NCBI RefSeq assembly: GCF_001429185.1
Contig: NZ_LMIW01000010.1
Location: forward strand, 124,001-188,000
Direction of reading: 5' to 3'
Length of the DNA: 64,000 nucleotides
DNA from: Terrabacter sp. Root85
GTDB lineage: Bacteria > Actinomycetota > Actinomycetes > Actinomycetales > Dermatophilaceae
Position numbers and translations under genes: made by a program. Below, piece by piece: positions 16,725 through 25,287 of this stretch; within the stretch, counting starts at the first letter, position 1, and every line of letters begins with the position of its first letter. The notes under the pieces were generated by a model that saw only the letters and a list, made by a program, of their open reading frames with translations, was not told where the DNA came from and did not search any database.

Positions 16725-18052
16725 GGGCCGCGACCGAGCTGTGGTGGCGCCTGCGGCGTGCGGGCGCGGCCGACAACCGGGTGCCCGGCATCCTCGCGGT
16801 GGTCTCGTTCGCCGTCGCGACGGCGGCCCTGGTCGTCTGCGTCGCCGGGCTCCACGCGTTCGAGGCGCGCAACCCCCTGCCGCCAGGCGGGCTCGAGGGC
16901 CACCTCAGCGACGAGGCGGCGCTCGGCAACCTCTATGTGACCCTCGCCTGGATCGCGACGACGTGCATGGTGATCCCGATCCTCACCCTCGGCGGCGTCG
17001 CCGCGCGTCTCGCGATCGCCCGCCGCGACCAGCGTCTGGCCGCGCTCCGTCTCGCCGGTGCGACGTCGGGGCAGGTCACCCTCATGACGCTGGCCGAGGC
17101 GGCCGCCCAGGCCGTCGTCGGTGCGCTGACAGGCGTCGTGCTCTACCTCGCCGTCCTCCCCCTCGTGGCCCGGCTGAGCTTCCAGGGCCGCCCTTTCGAG
17201 CTGCGCGAGCTGGTGCTGCCGCTGTGGCAGACGCTTGCCGTCGTCGCGGCAGTCGTCGTCGTGGCGGTCGTGTCCGGCGCGTCGAGCCTCGCCCGGGTGG
17301 CGATCAGCCCGCTCGGCGTGGCTGCCCGCACGAGCCCGAAGCGCCTGAGCGTCCTGCGGCTGCTCGTCGCCCTGGCCGCCGGAGCTGCGTGGGTGCTCGT
17401 CATCACCCCGATGAAGGAGCCGCAGCGGATGACGATCGTGCTCGTGCTCGGCGCGATGATCCTCGCCGTCAACACCGTCGGGCCGTGGGTGGTCATGGTG
17501 GCCGGCAGGGTCGCGGCCCGTCTCGCCCCGACCGCCGCGACGCTGCTGGCGGCCCGGCGCATCGCCGACGACCCGAAGAGCACGTGGCGCGCGGTCGGCG
17601 CCCTCGGCCTCGCCGTCGTCGTCGTGGGCTTCACGAGCCTCGCGCAGGTCGACGACCCGACGACTCCGCTCGAGCGCTACCTCGCCGACGACCTCGGCAC
17701 GGGCGCGCTCGTCACCCTCGTGATCATCACCATCGTCGGCGCCACGTCGACGGGGGTCGTCCAGGCGGCCCGGGTGCTCGACCAGCGCGAGCAGTACCGC
17801 GCGCTGGCGCTCGCCGGCACGAGCGAGCGCTCGCTCCACCGGGCCCGCGCGCTCGAGGTCGCGCTCCCGCTGTCGATGACGATCGTGCTGTCGGCCGGCT
17901 TCGTGCTCGTGCTCATGCTGCCCTTCACGAGCGCCCTCGACAGCGGCCTCGTCGTGCGTTTCGTCGTGACCTCGGCCGTCGCCGGGGCGGTCGTCCTGGC
18001 GTCGGTGCTGGCGTCCCGGTCGCTCGTGCGGACGGCCTCCCGCGTCGCCTGA
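16721..18052 (+). CDS. FtsX-like ABC transporter permease
   Basis: A 443-residue membrane protein with about eight hydrophobic segments, the two FtsX-like blocks (first near 85-190, second near 330-435) and the family pattern RDQRLAALRLAGATSGQV, repeated in diverged form as REQYRALALAGTSERSL. It is the partner of the preceding ATPase, with which it overlaps by four bases at a GTG start. The substrate is not predictable. Confidence 0.9.
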   Translation: MRAATELWWRLRRAGAADNRVPGILAVVSFAVATAALVVCVAGLHAFEARNPLPPGGLEGHLSDEAALGNLYVTLAWIATTCMVIPILTLGGVAARLAIARRDQRLAALRLAGATSGQVTLMTLAEAAAQAVVGALTGVVLYLAVLPLVARLSFQGRPFELRELVLPLWQTLAVVAAVVVVAVVSGASSLARVAISPLGVAARTSPKRLSVLRLLVALAAGAAWVLVITPMKEPQRMTIVLVLGAMILAVNTVGPWVVMVAGRVAARLAPTAATLLAARRIADDPKSTWRAVGALGLAVVVVGFTSLAQVDDPTTPLERYLADDLGTGALVTLVIITIVGATSTGVVQAARVLDQREQYRALALAGTSERSLHRARALEVALPLSMTIVLSAGFVLVLMLPFTSALDSGLVVRFVVTSAVAGAVVLASVLASRSLVRTASRVA

Positions 18053-18062
18053 ACCGGTCGTC

Positions 18063-18068
18063 TACGGT
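18063..18068 (+). promoter_or_regulatory. -10 element for a leaderless LCP transcript
   Basis: TACGGT, 6 bases before the GTG at 18075, with no Shine-Dalgarno sequence. Confidence 0.45.
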
Positions 18069-18074
18069 GGGGCG

Positions 18075-19331
18075 GTGACCTCCCCGCACCGCCCCACCGA
18101 CGTCCGCCAGCGGCCTGCGATGCCCGCCGACACCCGTCGTCCGGCCCGCACGCGACGGTCCGTGGTGGCGCGCGCCGGGGCCGTTTCGGCGGTCGCAGCG
18201 GTGGCCCTCGCCGGCTGCTCGACGGGTGCGCCGAGCGGGACCGGCTCGCCGGCCGGAGCGTCCGCCTCGGCCGACGGCGCCGCGTCCGGGTCCGCCCCCT
18301 CCGAGGGGGTCCGCGTGAGCGGGGCGCCAACGCCCTTGGCTGCGCTGGTCTCGACGGTGTATGCCGGGGGCGACCTCACGCGTACGTCCTCCCCCTCCGC
18401 CGCGGCTGCCCTGAAGACGCGCAAGGCGGCCCCCGGCCCGGTCACGGCCAAGGCCCAGGTCGGCTCGTGGATGGGCACGCCCGTCGCCGTCGTCACCGCC
18501 GGCGACGACGTGACGCTCGCCGTCGGGCCGACGTGGAAGGTCGTCGGCGGCTGGTGGCCGTCGCTCGGGGTCGCGAAGCCGAGCCTCGGCGGCGGGCCGC
18601 GCTGGGTGCTCGCGATCGGGTCCGACGCCCGCAAGGGCCAGCCCCTCGAGCGCACCCGCGCCGACGTGCTCCAGGTCATCGGCATCGACGGCAAGGGTGG
18701 CGGCGGCGTCATGGGCATGGCCCGCGACCTGTGGGTCCCACTGGCGACCGGCGGCAAGGGCAAGATCAACTCGGCCATGGTGTTCGGCGGCCCCCGCGCG
18801 CAGGTGAGCACCGTCAGGTCCGTGACCGGCCTTCCCGTCGAGGGCTACGTCGTGCTCGGCTTCAGTGGCTTCAAGAAGATCGTCGACGACCAGGGCGGCA
18901 TCCCGATCGTCATCCCCAAGACCGTCGTGGCCTCGCATGCCAAGAACCTCGTCATCAAGGCCGGGGCCCAGACCCTGTCCGGCGCCGAGGCCCTCGCCTA
19001 CGCCCGCGAGCGTAAGACGTTGCCGGACGGGGACTTCGGCAGGTCGCGCCACCAGGGAGAGGTCATCCTCGCCGCCGCGATCAAGGCCAAGCTCGCCGGG
19101 CCGATCGCCATCCCGTCGGCGCTGACGAGCTTCAGCACGGTCGGCCGGAGCAACCTCTCGGCCGAGCAGATCCTCACCTTCACCGCCGGTCTCCATCAGC
19201 TGAGCCCGCTCCAGGTCGGCCGGGGCGTCGCCCAGGGCGCCTTCGGGTGGGCCGGCCAGCAGTCGATCGTCGTTCTCGGCAGGCAGGCCCGCACCCTCTT
19301 CGCCGAGTTCCGCGACGGGAACCTCTCGTGA
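18075..19331 (+). CDS. LytR-CpsA-Psr (LCP) family protein with a lipobox
   Basis: A 418-residue secreted protein. The n-region is basic (TRRPARTRR), then a hydrophobic stretch ends in LAGC (Cys about 50), a lipobox; classical LCP enzymes instead keep a transmembrane anchor. After a Ser/Ala/Gly-rich linker comes the LCP domain with GSDAR, TRADVLQVIGI, KGKIN, GYVVLGFSGFKKIVDDQGG and GDFGRSRHQ. The usual PRD is ARD here. LCP proteins transfer glycopolymers such as arabinogalactan or teichoic acids to peptidoglycan. The GTG at 18075 fits the -10; an in-frame ATG at 18120 is the alternative. It overlaps argA by four bases. Confidence 0.88.
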   Translation: MTSPHRPTDVRQRPAMPADTRRPARTRRSVVARAGAVSAVAAVALAGCSTGAPSGTGSPAGASASADGAASGSAPSEGVRVSGAPTPLAALVSTVYAGGDLTRTSSPSAAAALKTRKAAPGPVTAKAQVGSWMGTPVAVVTAGDDVTLAVGPTWKVVGGWWPSLGVAKPSLGGGPRWVLAIGSDARKGQPLERTRADVLQVIGIDGKGGGGVMGMARDLWVPLATGGKGKINSAMVFGGPRAQVSTVRSVTGLPVEGYVVLGFSGFKKIVDDQGGIPIVIPKTVVASHAKNLVIKAGAQTLSGAEALAYARERKTLPDGDFGRSRHQGEVILAAAIKAKLAGPIAIPSALTSFSTVGRSNLSAEQILTFTAGLHQLSPLQVGRGVAQGAFGWAGQQSIVVLGRQARTLFAEFRDGNLS

Positions 19332-19834
19332 GCGGCGGCGCGCCCGTCCTCCGGCGGGCCCGAACGTCCGACGTCCGCGCCATCCGGGCCCTCGTCGCGC
19401 CGCTGGCCGAGCGTCGGGTGCTCGTCAGCAAGGAGGCGGTCACCTACTTCGAGAGCCTCCAAGAGTTCCGCGTCGCCGACCTCGACGGCCGCGTCGTCGG
19501 CTGCGGCGCGCTTCACGTGATGTGGGAGGACCTCGCCGAGATCCGCACTCTCGCGGTGGCTCCCGACCAGCTCGGCACCGGTCTGGGCGGGCGCCTGCTC
19601 GAGGCGCTCGTCGAGGACGCGCGCGAGATCGGCGTCGAGCGACTCTTCTGCCTGACCTTCGAGACGGACTTCTTCGTCCGGCACGGCTTCGACGTCATCG
19701 AGGGCCAGGCCGTCCCGATGGACGTCTACGCCGAGCTGCTGCGCTCTTACGACGAGGGCGTCGCCGAGTTCCTCGACCTCGAGCGCGTCAAGCCCAACAC
19801 CCTCGGCAACACCCGGATGCTCCGCACCCTCTGA
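19328..19834 (+). CDS. argA: Amino-acid N-acetyltransferase (N-acetylglutamate synthase, short GNAT type)
   Basis: A 168-residue GNAT that closely follows mycobacterial ArgA (Rv2747): RRARTSDVRAIRALV, QEFRVADLDGRVVGCGALHVMW, EIRTLAVAPDQLGTG, LTFETDFFVRHGFD and the C-terminal SYDEGVAEFLDL...KPNTLGNTRML. It makes N-acetylglutamate, the first step of arginine synthesis. It lacks the amino-acid-kinase domain of classical ArgA, as usual for this type. The GTG start overlaps the LCP stop (GTGA). Confidence 0.93.
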   Translation: MSGGAPVLRRARTSDVRAIRALVAPLAERRVLVSKEAVTYFESLQEFRVADLDGRVVGCGALHVMWEDLAEIRTLAVAPDQLGTGLGGRLLEALVEDAREIGVERLFCLTFETDFFVRHGFDVIEGQAVPMDVYAELLRSYDEGVAEFLDLERVKPNTLGNTRMLRTL

Positions 19835-19869
19835 CCCCGCCCGCCGCTCCAGCACCCCTGCCGGGCGAC

Positions 19870-20000
19870 GACCTCACTCGAGTGGCCACCCGGTCCCACC
19901 CGTCACACGACTGAAGTGGCACCTGAGGTCACGGGGCCACTCGACGGGTGGGACGGCATACGCCCCGTGGGCCGGGAGTATCCACGGGGCCACTCGACGG
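19870..20000. repeat. Intergenic ACTCGAGTG-type repeat region, copy 1
   Basis: Between convergent argA and the ABC-2 ATPase gene. It contains ACTCGAGTG near 19877 and the words GGGGCCACTCGACGG near 19935 and 19990, plus a GGCATAC motif copy at 19955. It shares these words with regions at 23.05-23.2 kb and 31.9-32.04 kb. Confidence 0.7.
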
Positions 20001-20013
20001 AGGGGGTCTGGTG

Positions 20014-20946
20014 TCAGGCGCGGCCGGAGGCGGCGTAGATGCGGCGCACCACGTCCTCGATGTCGGGCTCCTCGATCGTCAGGTCGCGCACCTCGTGGCG
20101 TGAGGAGACGTGGGCGAGCACGGCCGCGACCGTCGTGGCCTCGGCGTCGAACGAGAGCCGCTGTCGCAGGCCGTCCGACTCGCTCTCGACGAGGGTCGCT
20201 CCCGGGACGTCGTGCAGGTCCGGCGTGGGCTGGGCGAGGTCGATGACGAGGATGCGCTGCGCGCCGACGGTGCCCGCGAGCCCGGTCAGGGTGCCGTCGA
20301 AGGCGAGCCGGCCGCGGTCGACGACGAGGACCCGGTCACAGAGCCGTTCGATGTCGCCCATGTCGTGGGTGGTCAGCAGCAAGGTCGTGCCCTGCTCGCG
20401 GCGCTCGGCGACGAGGAACTCGCGCAACCGCTGCTTCGAGAGCACGTCGAGGCCGATCGTCGGCTCGTCGAGGATGAGCAGCTCCGGCGAGTGGAGCAGG
20501 GCGGCGGCGATCTCGGCACGCATCCGCTGGCCGAGCGACAGCGAGCGCACCGCCGTGCCCAGCTGCGGGCCCATCTCGAGCTGCTCGACGAGCAGGTCGG
20601 TGCGCGCCCGCGTCGCCGCCTCGTCCATCCGGTGGATCGCCCCGAGGATCGCGAAGGAGTCGCGCAAGGGCAGGTCCCACCACAGCTGCGAGCGCTGGCC
20701 GAAGACGACTCCGACCCGGCGCGCGACCTCCACCCGCTGTCGCATCGGGTCGAGCCCGCACGTGCGCACGTGACCGGAGGTCGGCTTGAGGATGCCGGTC
20801 AGCATCTTGATCGTCGTCGACTTCCCGGCACCGTTGGCGCCGATGTATCCGACCGCCTCGCCGGGCTCGACCGAGAAGGTCATCCGGTCGACGGCGCGCG
20901 TCTTCTTGAAGTCGCGCACGAGGTCGCGCGTCTCGATGATGCTCAT
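20014..20946 (-). CDS. ABC-2 type exporter, ATP-binding protein
   Basis: A 310-residue ATPase with Walker A GANGAGKST (about 35-43), signature SLSLGQRMR (LSLGQ in place of LSGGQ), Walker B LLILDEPTIGLD and TTHDMGD, followed by the C-terminal regulatory extension (about 225-310) typical of drug/natamycin-type exporters with ABC2_membrane_6 permeases. It is the third gene of a permease-permease-ATPase operon; its ATG overlaps the stop of the middle permease. The substrate is unknown. Confidence 0.92.
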   Translation of the reverse strand: MSIIETRDLVRDFKKTRAVDRMTFSVEPGEAVGYIGANGAGKSTTIKMLTGILKPTSGHVRTCGLDPMRQRVEVARRVGVVFGQRSQLWWDLPLRDSFAILGAIHRMDEAATRARTDLLVEQLEMGPQLGTAVRSLSLGQRMRAEIAAALLHSPELLILDEPTIGLDVLSKQRLREFLVAERREQGTTLLLTTHDMGDIERLCDRVLVVDRGRLAFDGTLTGLAGTVGAQRILVIDLAQPTPDLHDVPGATLVESESDGLRQRLSFDAEATTVAAVLAHVSSRHEVRDLTIEEPDIEDVVRRIYAASGRA

Positions 20947-21758
20947 CCGCCTGCTCCTTGGTAGTGACGAGTGCCGAGGCGCCAGCACGTGGCGGCGATG
21001 CCCCAGGCCAGCAGCCCGGCGACGGGGGTGAGCCACGCGAGCCAGGTCGGCGCGAGCGGGTCGTCGAGGCCGAGGATCGCGACAGCCGGGATGTAGGCGA
21101 CGAAGGCCGTCGGCACGACGAACGTCCAGAAGATCCGCAACGGGTCGGGGAAGACCTGCTGGCTCTGCTGGGCGGCATACGACCCGCCGTAGGTGAAGGC
21201 GTTGGTGAACTCGGCACCGTCGACGAGGAAGAACTGGAGACCGCCAGCGGCCGTGAACAGGGCCGAGAAGATCGCGGTGCCGCTGACGACGGTGAGCACG
21301 ATGAGCGCCACGGTGGCCGGCGACCAGGCGATGTCGGCGGTCGTCAGGGCGACGCCGAGGGCGACGAGGGCGACGGACAGCCGGCCGACTCTCCGGAGCG
21401 ACAGGTCGCTCGTCATGAGCTGGGCCAGCAGCGGCAGCGGACGCACGTAGAAGGCATCGACCTGGCCGGCCCGGATGTAGCGCGGCAGCTGGTCGAGGTG
21501 ACCGACGAACATGTCGGCGAGCGAGAAGGACAGGTTGGACAGGGCGAAGACGAGCAGGGCCGCCGTGAAGTCGAGCCCGCCGAGCACGTCGACGTTGTGG
21601 AAGATCACCCACACCTCGGCGAACTCGGCGAGGCCGACGCCGACGGTGCCGAGGATGTCGGTGACGAACGAGGCGCGGTACTGCATCTGCGCCCGCGCGC
21701 GGGACGCGAGCAGCACCCGGTAGGGGCGCAGCCGTTGGGAGAGGGTCGTGTCAGCCAC
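20943..21758 (-). CDS. ABC-2 family transporter permease (DUF990/ABC2_membrane_6 type)
   Basis: A 271-residue membrane protein with six predicted hydrophobic segments and the pattern IRAGQVDAFYVRPLPLL after the second segment that marks this permease family; FFLVDGAEFTNAFTYGGSYAAQ is in its second half. A GTG start at 21758 overlaps the end of the upstream permease by eight bases (GTGGCTGA), implying translational coupling. It is probably one half of a heterodimeric exporter channel with the next gene. Confidence 0.88.
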   Translation of the reverse strand: MADTTLSQRLRPYRVLLASRARAQMQYRASFVTDILGTVGVGLAEFAEVWVIFHNVDVLGGLDFTAALLVFALSNLSFSLADMFVGHLDQLPRYIRAGQVDAFYVRPLPLLAQLMTSDLSLRRVGRLSVALVALGVALTTADIAWSPATVALIVLTVVSGTAIFSALFTAAGGLQFFLVDGAEFTNAFTYGGSYAAQQSQQVFPDPLRIFWTFVVPTAFVAYIPAVAILGLDDPLAPTWLAWLTPVAGLLAWGIAATCWRLGTRHYQGAGG

Positions 21759-22545
21759 CCTGCACCTCCAGCCGCCGACGGCCCGCGCGCAGCACGACCT
21801 GACCGAGGGCGAGCAGCGCGACGGCCCAGAAGACCTGCACCCCGACGGCCGACGCGATGTCGTCCCCGACGACGCGTCCGGCGAGGATGTCGATGGGGTT
21901 CTGCAGCATCGACGGGAAGGGCGACCAGTTGGCGATGGTGCGCAGCCAGTCCGGGAACCACGGCACCGGCAGGTAGAGACCGCAGAGCAGGCCACCGGTG
22001 ATCATCCACAGCAGCGTGATGCCACGGATCTCGACGAGCCAGAACGCGAGCAGGTTGATGACGAAGTTGCCCGAGAAGGCCACGACCACGGCGAGCAGGA
22101 TGGACACGGCGCCCGCGACCCAGCTGACGGCGGACGGTGGCCACGCCATGTCGAAGAGGAGGGCACCGAGCAGCAGCGCGGGCACTCCGCGGCCGATGAG
22201 GTTGATGCCCGCACGTCCGAGATCGCCTGCGAGATAGGCGATCTGCGGGTCGACCGGCCTCAGGAAGTCGACGGCGATGTCACCGGTGCGGACCCGGTCC
22301 TTGACCTCGGCGAAGCCCCAGAGGTTGACCGTGCCGAGCAGCGCCTGACCCCACCAGACGAACGCGATCGTCGTCGGGGCGTCGTAGCCGCCGATGGCCG
22401 TCCCGGCCGACGCGAGGGCGGCGAGCAGGATCGAGGCGCGGATGAAGCCGAAGACCGAGTTCGTCGTCATCCCGGCCAGCAGCGCCAGCCGGTACGTCGA
22501 GTGCCTCCTGAAGCCGGCTCGGACGAGCAGCCAGAAGGTCTTCAC
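21751..22545 (-). CDS. ABC-2 family transporter permease (partner subunit)
   Basis: A 264-residue permease with six hydrophobic segments. The pattern VRTGDIAVDFLRPVDPQ parallels the IRAGQVDAFYVRPLP of its partner, showing the two are paralogues. It begins with a typical cytoplasmic lead (KTFWLLVRAGFRRHSTYRLALLAG). The GTG at 22545 is the best start by homology, with no clear Shine-Dalgarno sequence; a longer open frame upstream lacks homology. First gene of the exporter operon. Confidence 0.85.
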   Translation of the reverse strand: MKTFWLLVRAGFRRHSTYRLALLAGMTTNSVFGFIRASILLAALASAGTAIGGYDAPTTIAFVWWGQALLGTVNLWGFAEVKDRVRTGDIAVDFLRPVDPQIAYLAGDLGRAGINLIGRGVPALLLGALLFDMAWPPSAVSWVAGAVSILLAVVVAFSGNFVINLLAFWLVEIRGITLLWMITGGLLCGLYLPVPWFPDWLRTIANWSPFPSMLQNPIDILAGRVVGDDIASAVGVQVFWAVALLALGQVVLRAGRRRLEVQGG

Positions 22546-22635
22546 GACGCACGGACGGGGGCAGGCACAAGGGGCCACGCTACCGACGAGGCGGCCCGGG
22601 ATCAACGCGAGGCGCCGGTGACATGCCGGCTCTCG

Positions 22636-22641
22636 TAGTCT
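22636..22641 (+). promoter_or_regulatory. -10 element before a leaderless start
   Basis: TAGTCT, 7 bases before the GTG at 22649. Confidence 0.45.
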
Positions 22642-22648
22642 GTCGCCC

Positions 22649-23038
22649 GTGGCCACCCTTCCCCGCGACCTCTCCCCCGAGGCCCTCGAATTCATGTCGG
22701 TGCGTCACCTCGCGACGCTGACGACCCTGCGGCCGGACGGCTCGCCCCACGTCGTGCCGGTCGGCTTCACGTGGGACCCCGAGATGTCGGTCGCCCGCGT
22801 CATCACGAGCCGCGGCAGCCGCAAGGCCCGCAACGCGCTCGCCGGGTGTGCCGCCGTGCTGTGCCAGGTCGACGGGCGCCACTGGCTCTCGCTCCAGGGC
22901 ACCGCCCGCATCCTCGACGACCCGGCCTCGGTCACCGACGCCGAGCAGAGGTATGCCGCCCGCTACCGCGAGCCTCGCCCCAACCCCGAGCGCGTGGTGA
23001 TCACGATCGACGTGCGCTCCGTCCTCGGCAACGTCTGA
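22649..23038 (+). CDS. PPOX-class F420/FMN-dependent oxidoreductase-like protein
   Basis: A 129-residue split-barrel flavin/deazaflavin-binding protein of the PNPOx-like family (mycobacterial Rv1155 type). The N-terminal pattern [23 protein letters not shown] and [13 protein letters not shown] with [18 protein letters not shown] are characteristic. Such proteins bind F420, FMN or biliverdin and reduce small molecules; the real substrate is unknown. A probable leaderless GTG start. It is convergent with mutY across a repeat-rich spacer. Confidence 0.85.
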   Translation: MATLPRDLSPEALEFMSVRHLATLTTLRPDGSPHVVPVGFTWDPEMSVARVITSRGSRKARNALAGCAAVLCQVDGRHWLSLQGTARILDDPASVTDAEQRYAARYREPRPNPERVVITIDVRSVLGNV

Positions 23039-23047
23039 CCCCGTCGC

Positions 23048-23220
23048 CCGCCCCACTCGAGTGAGCGCCCCGTCCCACTCGAGTGGCCGCCACGTCCCAC
23101 GCGTCACACCCGTGCTGTGACCACGGGGCCACTCGACGATGAAAGGTGTGGGCGGTTGGGGCTCGTGGGACGGAGGGGCCACTCGAGTGGGGTTGGGCCC
23201 TCACTCGACTCGGCGGGTGG
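23048..23220. repeat. Intergenic ACTCGAGTG-type repeat region, copy 2
   Basis: Between convergent genes. It holds at least three ACTCGAGTG palindromes (near 23053, 23076 and 23182), a CACTCGACT variant near 23202 and the word GGGGCCACTCGA near 23124 and 23176, shared with the regions at 19.9 kb and 31.9 kb. Confidence 0.75.
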
Positions 23221-23235
23221 GGCGGGTGGAGTCCC

Positions 23236-24129
23236 TCAGGCGGGGAGGCGGAACCTCCGCCGCGACAAGGGCTCCACGAGGCCGTCGGCGACGAGCGAGT
23301 CGAGGCAGCGCATCACCTGCACGCGGTCGTCGGCGGAGTCCTCGAGACGGGTGAGCGGCAGGGCCGCGTGCGCGGCGCGCAGGCGGCGCAGCAGCTCACC
23401 GCGCACCTGCCGGTCGGTGCCGTGCCAGGCCTGGCCCCGCCGGGGCGGTCCGTCGTAGGCCGGCCGGCCCGCGACGTTCCAGGCGCACAGGTCGGCGACC
23501 GGGCACTCGTCGCAGCGTGGCCCACGGGCGACGCAGACGAGAGCCCCGAGCTCCATCACGGCGACGTTCCACGTGTTCGCGGCACCGCGGTCCGCCGGCA
23601 TCGAGTCGGCGGCGAGTAGGGCCTCGGCGCGGTTGAGCGTGAGGTTCGGGAAGGCCTTGCCCTCGACCGTGCGGGCCAGCACGCGCCGGACGTTCGTGTC
23701 GACGACGACCTCGGGGATGCCGAAGGCGAAGCACGACACGGCGGCAGCCGTGTAGGCACCGACCCCGGGGAGCGCCAACAGGCCCTCCGGTGTGTTCGGC
23801 ACCTCGCCACCGTGACGCTCGACCATGACCCGGGCCGCCTCGTGCAGCCGCAGAGCGCGCCGGGGGTAGCCGAGCCGCCCCCAGGCGCGCACCGCGTCAC
23901 CCGGCGCAGCGGCCGCGAGGTCGGCCGGTGTCGGCCACCGCTCCATCCACTCGCGCCAGATCGGCTCGACGCGGGCGAGCGGGGTCTGCTGCGACATCAC
24001 CTCGGAGAGGAAGACGCCCCATGGGCTGGCGTCCGGCGCCCGCCACGGCAGCTCCTTGCGCCCGGACTCGGCGTACCAGGCGTTGACGCGCTCGTGGAGC
24101 AGCGACAGCGGGACCTCGCGGGACGGCAT
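23236..24129 (-). CDS. mutY: A/G-specific adenine DNA glycosylase
   Basis: A 297-residue HhH-GPD glycosylase that removes adenine mispaired with 8-oxoguanine. Catalytic Glu43 (SEVMSQQT), HhH loop LPGVGAYTA (120-128), catalytic Asp144 (VVVDTNVRR) and the [4Fe-4S] cysteines 199, 206, 209 and 215 (C-x6-C-x2-C-x5-C) are all present. The C-terminal 8-oxoG-recognition domain is shorter than in E. coli MutY, as is usual for actinobacterial enzymes. The ATG at 24129 lies within a GGCATAC motif copy. It is downstream of disA on the same strand, as in Mycobacterium where mutY, disA and radA cluster. Confidence 0.95.
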   Translation of the reverse strand: MPSREVPLSLLHERVNAWYAESGRKELPWRAPDASPWGVFLSEVMSQQTPLARVEPIWREWMERWPTPADLAAAAPGDAVRAWGRLGYPRRALRLHEAARVMVERHGGEVPNTPEGLLALPGVGAYTAAAVSCFAFGIPEVVVDTNVRRVLARTVEGKAFPNLTLNRAEALLAADSMPADRGAANTWNVAVMELGALVCVARGPRCDECPVADLCAWNVAGRPAYDGPPRRGQAWHGTDRQVRGELLRRLRAAHAALPLTRLEDSADDRVQVMRCLDSLVADGLVEPLSRRRFRLPA

Positions 24130-24155
24130 ACGGAACGATGCGGCGGCGGAGCCGG

Positions 24156-25232
24156 TCAGACGTAGCGCTCGAGGATGCTCGACTCGGCGAGCCGCGACAG
24201 GCCCTCGCGCACGGCGCGGGCACGGCCCTCACCGACGCCCTCGACGAGCATGAGGTCCTCGATGCCGGCGGCGAGCAGGCGCTGGAGCGACTCGAAGTGC
24301 GACACGAGCCGGTCGACGATCGCGGTGGGCAGGCGCGGCACCTTGGTCAGGAGGCGGTAGCCCTGCGGCGACACTGGGGCGTCGAGGCTGTCGCCGACGA
24401 CCGAGAAGCCGACGGCGCGGGCACCTGCCGCGAGGTCGAGCAGCTCGACGGAGTTGAGGGCCTGGAGGTTGGCGAGCGCGTCGGCGACTGTGAGGCCCGA
24501 CTTGGTCGCCGGGAGGTAGTCGCGGATGACGAGCTCGCGGTCGTTGCCGAGCCCGCCGACGAGCTCCTCGAGCTGGAGGCTGAGGAGGCGACCGTCGGTG
24601 CCGAGCTCGACGACGTAGTCCTGGATCTCGGCCGAGATGCGCCGCACCATCTCGAGGCGCTGGAGCACGGCGGTGACGTCGCGGATGGTGACGAGGTCCT
24701 CGATCTCGAGCGCGGACAGCGTGCCGGTGACCTCGTCGAGGCGGGCCTTGTAGCGCTCGAGGGTCTGGAGGGCCTGGTCGGCGCGCGAGAGCGTCGTGGG
24801 CGAGCCCTCGATGACGTGCCGGAGGTCGCCGACGTAGAGCGCGACGACGCCCATCGACTGGCTGACGGAGATGACGGGGAAGCCCGTCTGCTTGGCCACG
24901 CGCTCGGCCGTGCGGTGACGCGTGCCGGACTCGGTGGTCTCGATGCGGGAGTCGGGCACGAGCTGGGTGGCGGCGCGCAGGATGCGGGTGCCCTCGCGGT
25001 CGAGCACGACGGCGCCGTCCATCTTGCACAGCTCGCGCACGCGGGTCGCCGAGAACTCCATGTCGAGCACGAAGCCGCCCGTGCAGATCGAGTCGACCAC
25101 GCGGTCGAAGCCGAGCACGATGAGGGCTCCGGTGCGTCCACGGAGGATGCGTTCGAGGCTGTCGCGCAGCTCCGTTCCGGGTGCCACGGCGGCGAGGGCC
25201 GCACGCAGCAGCAGCTCGTCGTTCCGGTCCAT
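24156..25232 (-). CDS. disA: DNA integrity scanning protein DisA, diadenylate cyclase
   Basis: A 358-residue protein that makes cyclic di-AMP from two ATP and pauses on branched DNA. The N-terminal DAC domain carries DGA (72-74) and RHRTAE (105-110), both essential for catalysis. A helical linker (about 150-290) leads to the C-terminal helix-hairpin-helix DNA-binding domain (IEDLMLVEGVGEGRARAV). The start at 25232 follows the family; the frame is open for 51 more codons without homology. radA lies 55 bases upstream, an arrangement in which RadA restrains DisA in other bacteria. Confidence 0.97.
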   Translation of the reverse strand: MDRNDELLLRAALAAVAPGTELRDSLERILRGRTGALIVLGFDRVVDSICTGGFVLDMEFSATRVRELCKMDGAVVLDREGTRILRAATQLVPDSRIETTESGTRHRTAERVAKQTGFPVISVSQSMGVVALYVGDLRHVIEGSPTTLSRADQALQTLERYKARLDEVTGTLSALEIEDLVTIRDVTAVLQRLEMVRRISAEIQDYVVELGTDGRLLSLQLEELVGGLGNDRELVIRDYLPATKSGLTVADALANLQALNSVELLDLAAGARAVGFSVVGDSLDAPVSPQGYRLLTKVPRLPTAIVDRLVSHFESLQRLLAAGIEDLMLVEGVGEGRARAVREGLSRLAESSILERYV

Positions 25233-25287
25233 CACTTCCCTGTTCGCAATGGGGGCGCCGAGCGCGTCCACCCCGGTCGGTCGCAGT

